NCBI GenBank assembly: GCA_019424245.1
Contig: JAHYZV010000012.1
Location: 27,684-52,187 of the forward strand
Length of the DNA: 24,504 nucleotides
Direction: 5' to 3'
Source of the DNA: Clostridiales bacterium
Lineage (GTDB): Bacteria > Bacillota > Clostridia > Lachnospirales > Lachnospiraceae
Shown here: positions 22,480 through 24,504 of the stretch, piece by piece
Layout: every line of letters begins with the position of its first letter
Numbering within the stretch: position 1 is the stretch's first letter
Made by a program: the position numbers and the translations under genes
Notes under the pieces: generated by a model
Databases searched by the model: none
The model's input: only the letters and a program-made list of their open reading frames with translations
What the model was told of the DNA's origin: nothing

Positions 22480-24237
22480 ATGGTTAATTTTAAAGAAGAT
22501 GAACAGTTAAAAACATTAAATCATTCATGTGCACATCTTATGGCACAGGCAATAAAGCATCTTTATCCACAGGCTAAGTTCTGGGTTGGACCAGTAGTTG
22601 CAGAAGGCTTTTACTATGATGTAGATCTTGGTGATGATGTTATAAGAGATGAGGATATTCCTAAGATTGAAAAGGAAATGAAGAAGGTTGCAAAGTCTGG
22701 CAAGAAGATTATCCGTAAGGAAATCTCTAAAGAAGAGGCTATGGAGATGTTCAAGGATGATGAGTATAAGTTAGACCTTATCTCTAATCTTGAAGATGGA
22801 ACAATCTCATGTTATGAGCAGGGTGACTTTACAGACCTATGTCGTGGACCTCACGTAGATAATGTTAAGTTATGCCGTAACTTTAAGCTGCTTAGACATT
22901 CAGGTGCATACTGGAAGGGTGACAGCAATAATAAGGTTCTTCAAAGAATCTATGGCGTGTGTTTCCCAACACCAGAGGAGCTTGAAGCACACATTCAGGA
23001 GCTTGAAGAAGCTAAGGAAAGAGATCACAGAAAGATTGGCAAAGATATGCAGCTTTTCATGGTTGATGACTTAGTCGGACGTGGACTTCCTATGTATCTT
23101 CCAAAGGGATATGTTATATGGCAGGAGCTTGAGAATTATATAAAGAATAAAGAAAGAAAGCTTGGCTACCAGCATGTTCTTACACCTTGTGTTGGAACAG
23201 TAGATCTTTATAAGACATCAGGTCACTGGGATCACTATAAAGAAAACATGTTCCCAGCGATGCAGGTTGATGATGAAAGCTTTGTGCTAAGACCAATGAA
23301 CTGTCCTCACCATATGATGATATATGCTAACAGACTTCATTCATATAAGGATCTTCCTATAAGAATCGGTGAGATAGCACATGATTTCAGATATGAATCA
23401 AGTGGTACATTAAAGGGTATCGAGAGAGGAAGACATTTCTGTCAGAATGATGCCCATCTTTTCGTAACACCAGAGCAGATTAAGGATGAAATATCAAGTG
23501 TAGTTGATCTTATATTCAGCACATACAAGGATTTTGGAATTACTAACTATCGTTGTGTACTTTCACTTCGTGATCCAGAAAACAAGACAAAGTACCATGA
23601 TGATGATGAAATGTGGAACAAGGCAGAGAATGCATTAAGAGATGTTATGAACAGCCTTGGAATTGAATATACAGAAGAAATAGGTGAGGCAGCATTCTAT
23701 GGACCTAAGCTTGATGTTAATGTAAAGCCAGCTGTAGGTAACGAGATTACACTTTCAACATGCCAGTTAGACTTCTGTCTTCCAGCCAAGTTTAATCTTT
23801 CATATGTAGACAAGGATGGTGAGAAGAAGACACCTGTTGTGCTTCACAGAGCTATACTTGGTTCTCTTGACAGATTTATGGCATATATACTTGAGGAAAC
23901 AAAGGGTAACCTTCCAACATGGCTTGCACCAGTACAGGTAAGAGTAATGCCTGTTAAGACAGACAATGAAGAAATCATGAATTATGCACACGAAATAGTA
24001 GATGCACTTTCTGCAAAGGATGTAAGAGTAGAACTTGATGACAGAGCAGAAAAGCTTGGATATCGTATGCGTGAGGGACAGATCCAGAAGGTTCCATATC
24101 TTCTTGTTATTGGCTTTAACGAACAGGAAAACAAGACAGTATCATATAGACTTCATGGTGAGCAGGATACAACAACACTTCCACTTGATGAGTTTGTTGA
24201 GAAGATAGATACAGAGATAAAGAATAAGACAAGATAA
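22480..24237 (+). CDS. thrS: threonyl-tRNA synthetase lacking the N-terminal TGS domain
   Basis: The 585-aa class II synthetase charges tRNA-Thr. The editing domain is intact: HSCAH (H15, H19) and CRGPH (C121, H125), the residues that clear Ser-tRNA-Thr. The catalytic core has MNCPHH (zinc ligand C275), motif 2 with RYESSG and NDAHLF (H326), and motif 3 LHRAILGSLDRF (H456), spaced as in Escherichia coli C334/H385/H511. The C-terminal anticodon-binding domain is present. Numbering is offset by about 59 because the usual TGS domain is missing; the protein starts directly at the editing domain. AGAAGGAG sits before the ATG and the T-box leader reads into it, so this start is secure. TGS-less ThrRS forms occur in related Clostridia. 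Confidence 0.95.
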   Translation: MVNFKEDEQLKTLNHSCAHLMAQAIKHLYPQAKFWVGPVVAEGFYYDVDLGDDVIRDEDIPKIEKEMKKVAKSGKKIIRKEISKEEAMEMFKDDEYKLDLISNLEDGTISCYEQGDFTDLCRGPHVDNVKLCRNFKLLRHSGAYWKGDSNNKVLQRIYGVCFPTPEELEAHIQELEEAKERDHRKIGKDMQLFMVDDLVGRGLPMYLPKGYVIWQELENYIKNKERKLGYQHVLTPCVGTVDLYKTSGHWDHYKENMFPAMQVDDESFVLRPMNCPHHMMIYANRLHSYKDLPIRIGEIAHDFRYESSGTLKGIERGRHFCQNDAHLFVTPEQIKDEISSVVDLIFSTYKDFGITNYRCVLSLRDPENKTKYHDDDEMWNKAENALRDVMNSLGIEYTEEIGEAAFYGPKLDVNVKPAVGNEITLSTCQLDFCLPAKFNLSYVDKDGEKKTPVVLHRAILGSLDRFMAYILEETKGNLPTWLAPVQVRVMPVKTDNEEIMNYAHEIVDALSAKDVRVELDDRAEKLGYRMREGQIQKVPYLLVIGFNEQENKTVSYRLHGEQDTTTLPLDEFVEKIDTEIKNKTR

Positions 24238-24305
24238 TTGTTGTTTAATTGAATATTAGTTGGTGACGAACGGACGACAAATATAAGCTACAGGCAGTCC
24301 TGCAC

Positions 24306-24502
24306 ACTATGTTCAATGCCAGAAGCTTCAATCGGCTGTCTCTAAGACTTTTCATATAGGTAGTTATAGGTGACGCTACCATTCGGACGCGCCGTCCATG
24401 GCGCGGCCTCATTGCTTCGTACATCCATGTACGAAGCTAGCTGAGAACGAAGGAAAAGTCTAAGATTCAGCACGATTGAACTTCAAGTGCATTTCACATA
24501 GT
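24306..24502. repeat. large imperfect inverted repeat enclosing three hairpins
   Basis: The left arm, 24306-24353, pairs with the right arm, 24452-24502, over about 48 bp with small gaps: ACTATGT pairs with ACATAGT (24496-24502), TTCAATCG with CGATTGAA (24473-24480), and AGACTTTTC with GAAAAGTCT (24453-24461). Inside are GGTAG/CTACC (24359-24380), GGACGCGCC/GGCGCGGCC (24385-24408, one mismatch) and a perfect 11-bp hairpin (24414-24437). The inner part is much more GC-rich than the surroundings. No coding frame is evident. It may be a mobile palindromic repeat (MITE-like) or a structured RNA, and it could also end thrS transcription. It may continue past the window. Confidence 0.8.
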
Positions 24503-24504
24503 AT

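Overview
The window looks like chromosomal DNA of a low-GC, Gram-positive, spore-forming Clostridia, most likely a Lachnospiraceae relative. This is inferred from gene content: spoIIR, a SPOCS/DUF3794-LysM protein, DUF1934, a T-box leader on a threonyl-tRNA synthetase that lacks the TGS domain, strong GGAG-type ribosome binding sites, and lipoproteins with Gram-positive lipoboxes. There is no tRNA, rRNA, CRISPR array or transposase gene. Apart from one divergent/convergent pair of minus-strand genes (11525-13108), everything is on the plus strand.

Layout. (1) 1-9051 is a glycan block. It starts with the end of a protein carrying an acidic hexapeptide-repeat tail. Next comes a ManC-ManA fusion whose nucleotidyltransferase half has lost many signature residues, then two polytopic GT-C-like membrane proteins (YfhO-type and PIG-V-type), a polyprenyl-phosphate-mannose synthase-type GT2, and GlmM. 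Together they suggest that mannose (or a related sugar) is loaded on a lipid carrier in the cytosol and used outside the membrane. (2) 9094-11431 holds a strong terminator, a PrcB_C-type lipoprotein whose ribosome binding site lies inside that terminator hairpin, and a three-SPOCS-domain plus LysM protein behind a possible sigma-E promoter. (3) 11525-13108 (minus) holds an unrecognised 204-aa protein behind a possible flagellar-type (sigma-D) promoter, and an AraC regulator divergent from a MATE exporter (13331-14755). (4) 15009-19403 holds ispE, an FCD-type GntR regulator, spoIIR (with palindromes and a possible sigma-F promoter upstream), DUF1934 and alanine racemase. (5) 19491-22013 holds a TAXI-family solute-binding lipoprotein directly followed by a GltS-type sodium/glutamate carrier instead of TRAP membrane subunits, then a 79-aa protein with a duplicated motif. 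(6) 22035-24237 holds a promoter, a T-box leader and thrS. (7) 24306-24502 is a large imperfect palindrome enclosing three hairpins, running close to the window edge.

The observations I rate highest are the TAXI-GltS pairing with its small downstream protein, the structured palindromic element after thrS, and the degenerate ManC domain fused to an apparently intact ManA in a lipid-linked mannosylation cluster. Promoter, operator and RNA-structure calls were made by eye and need computation to confirm.
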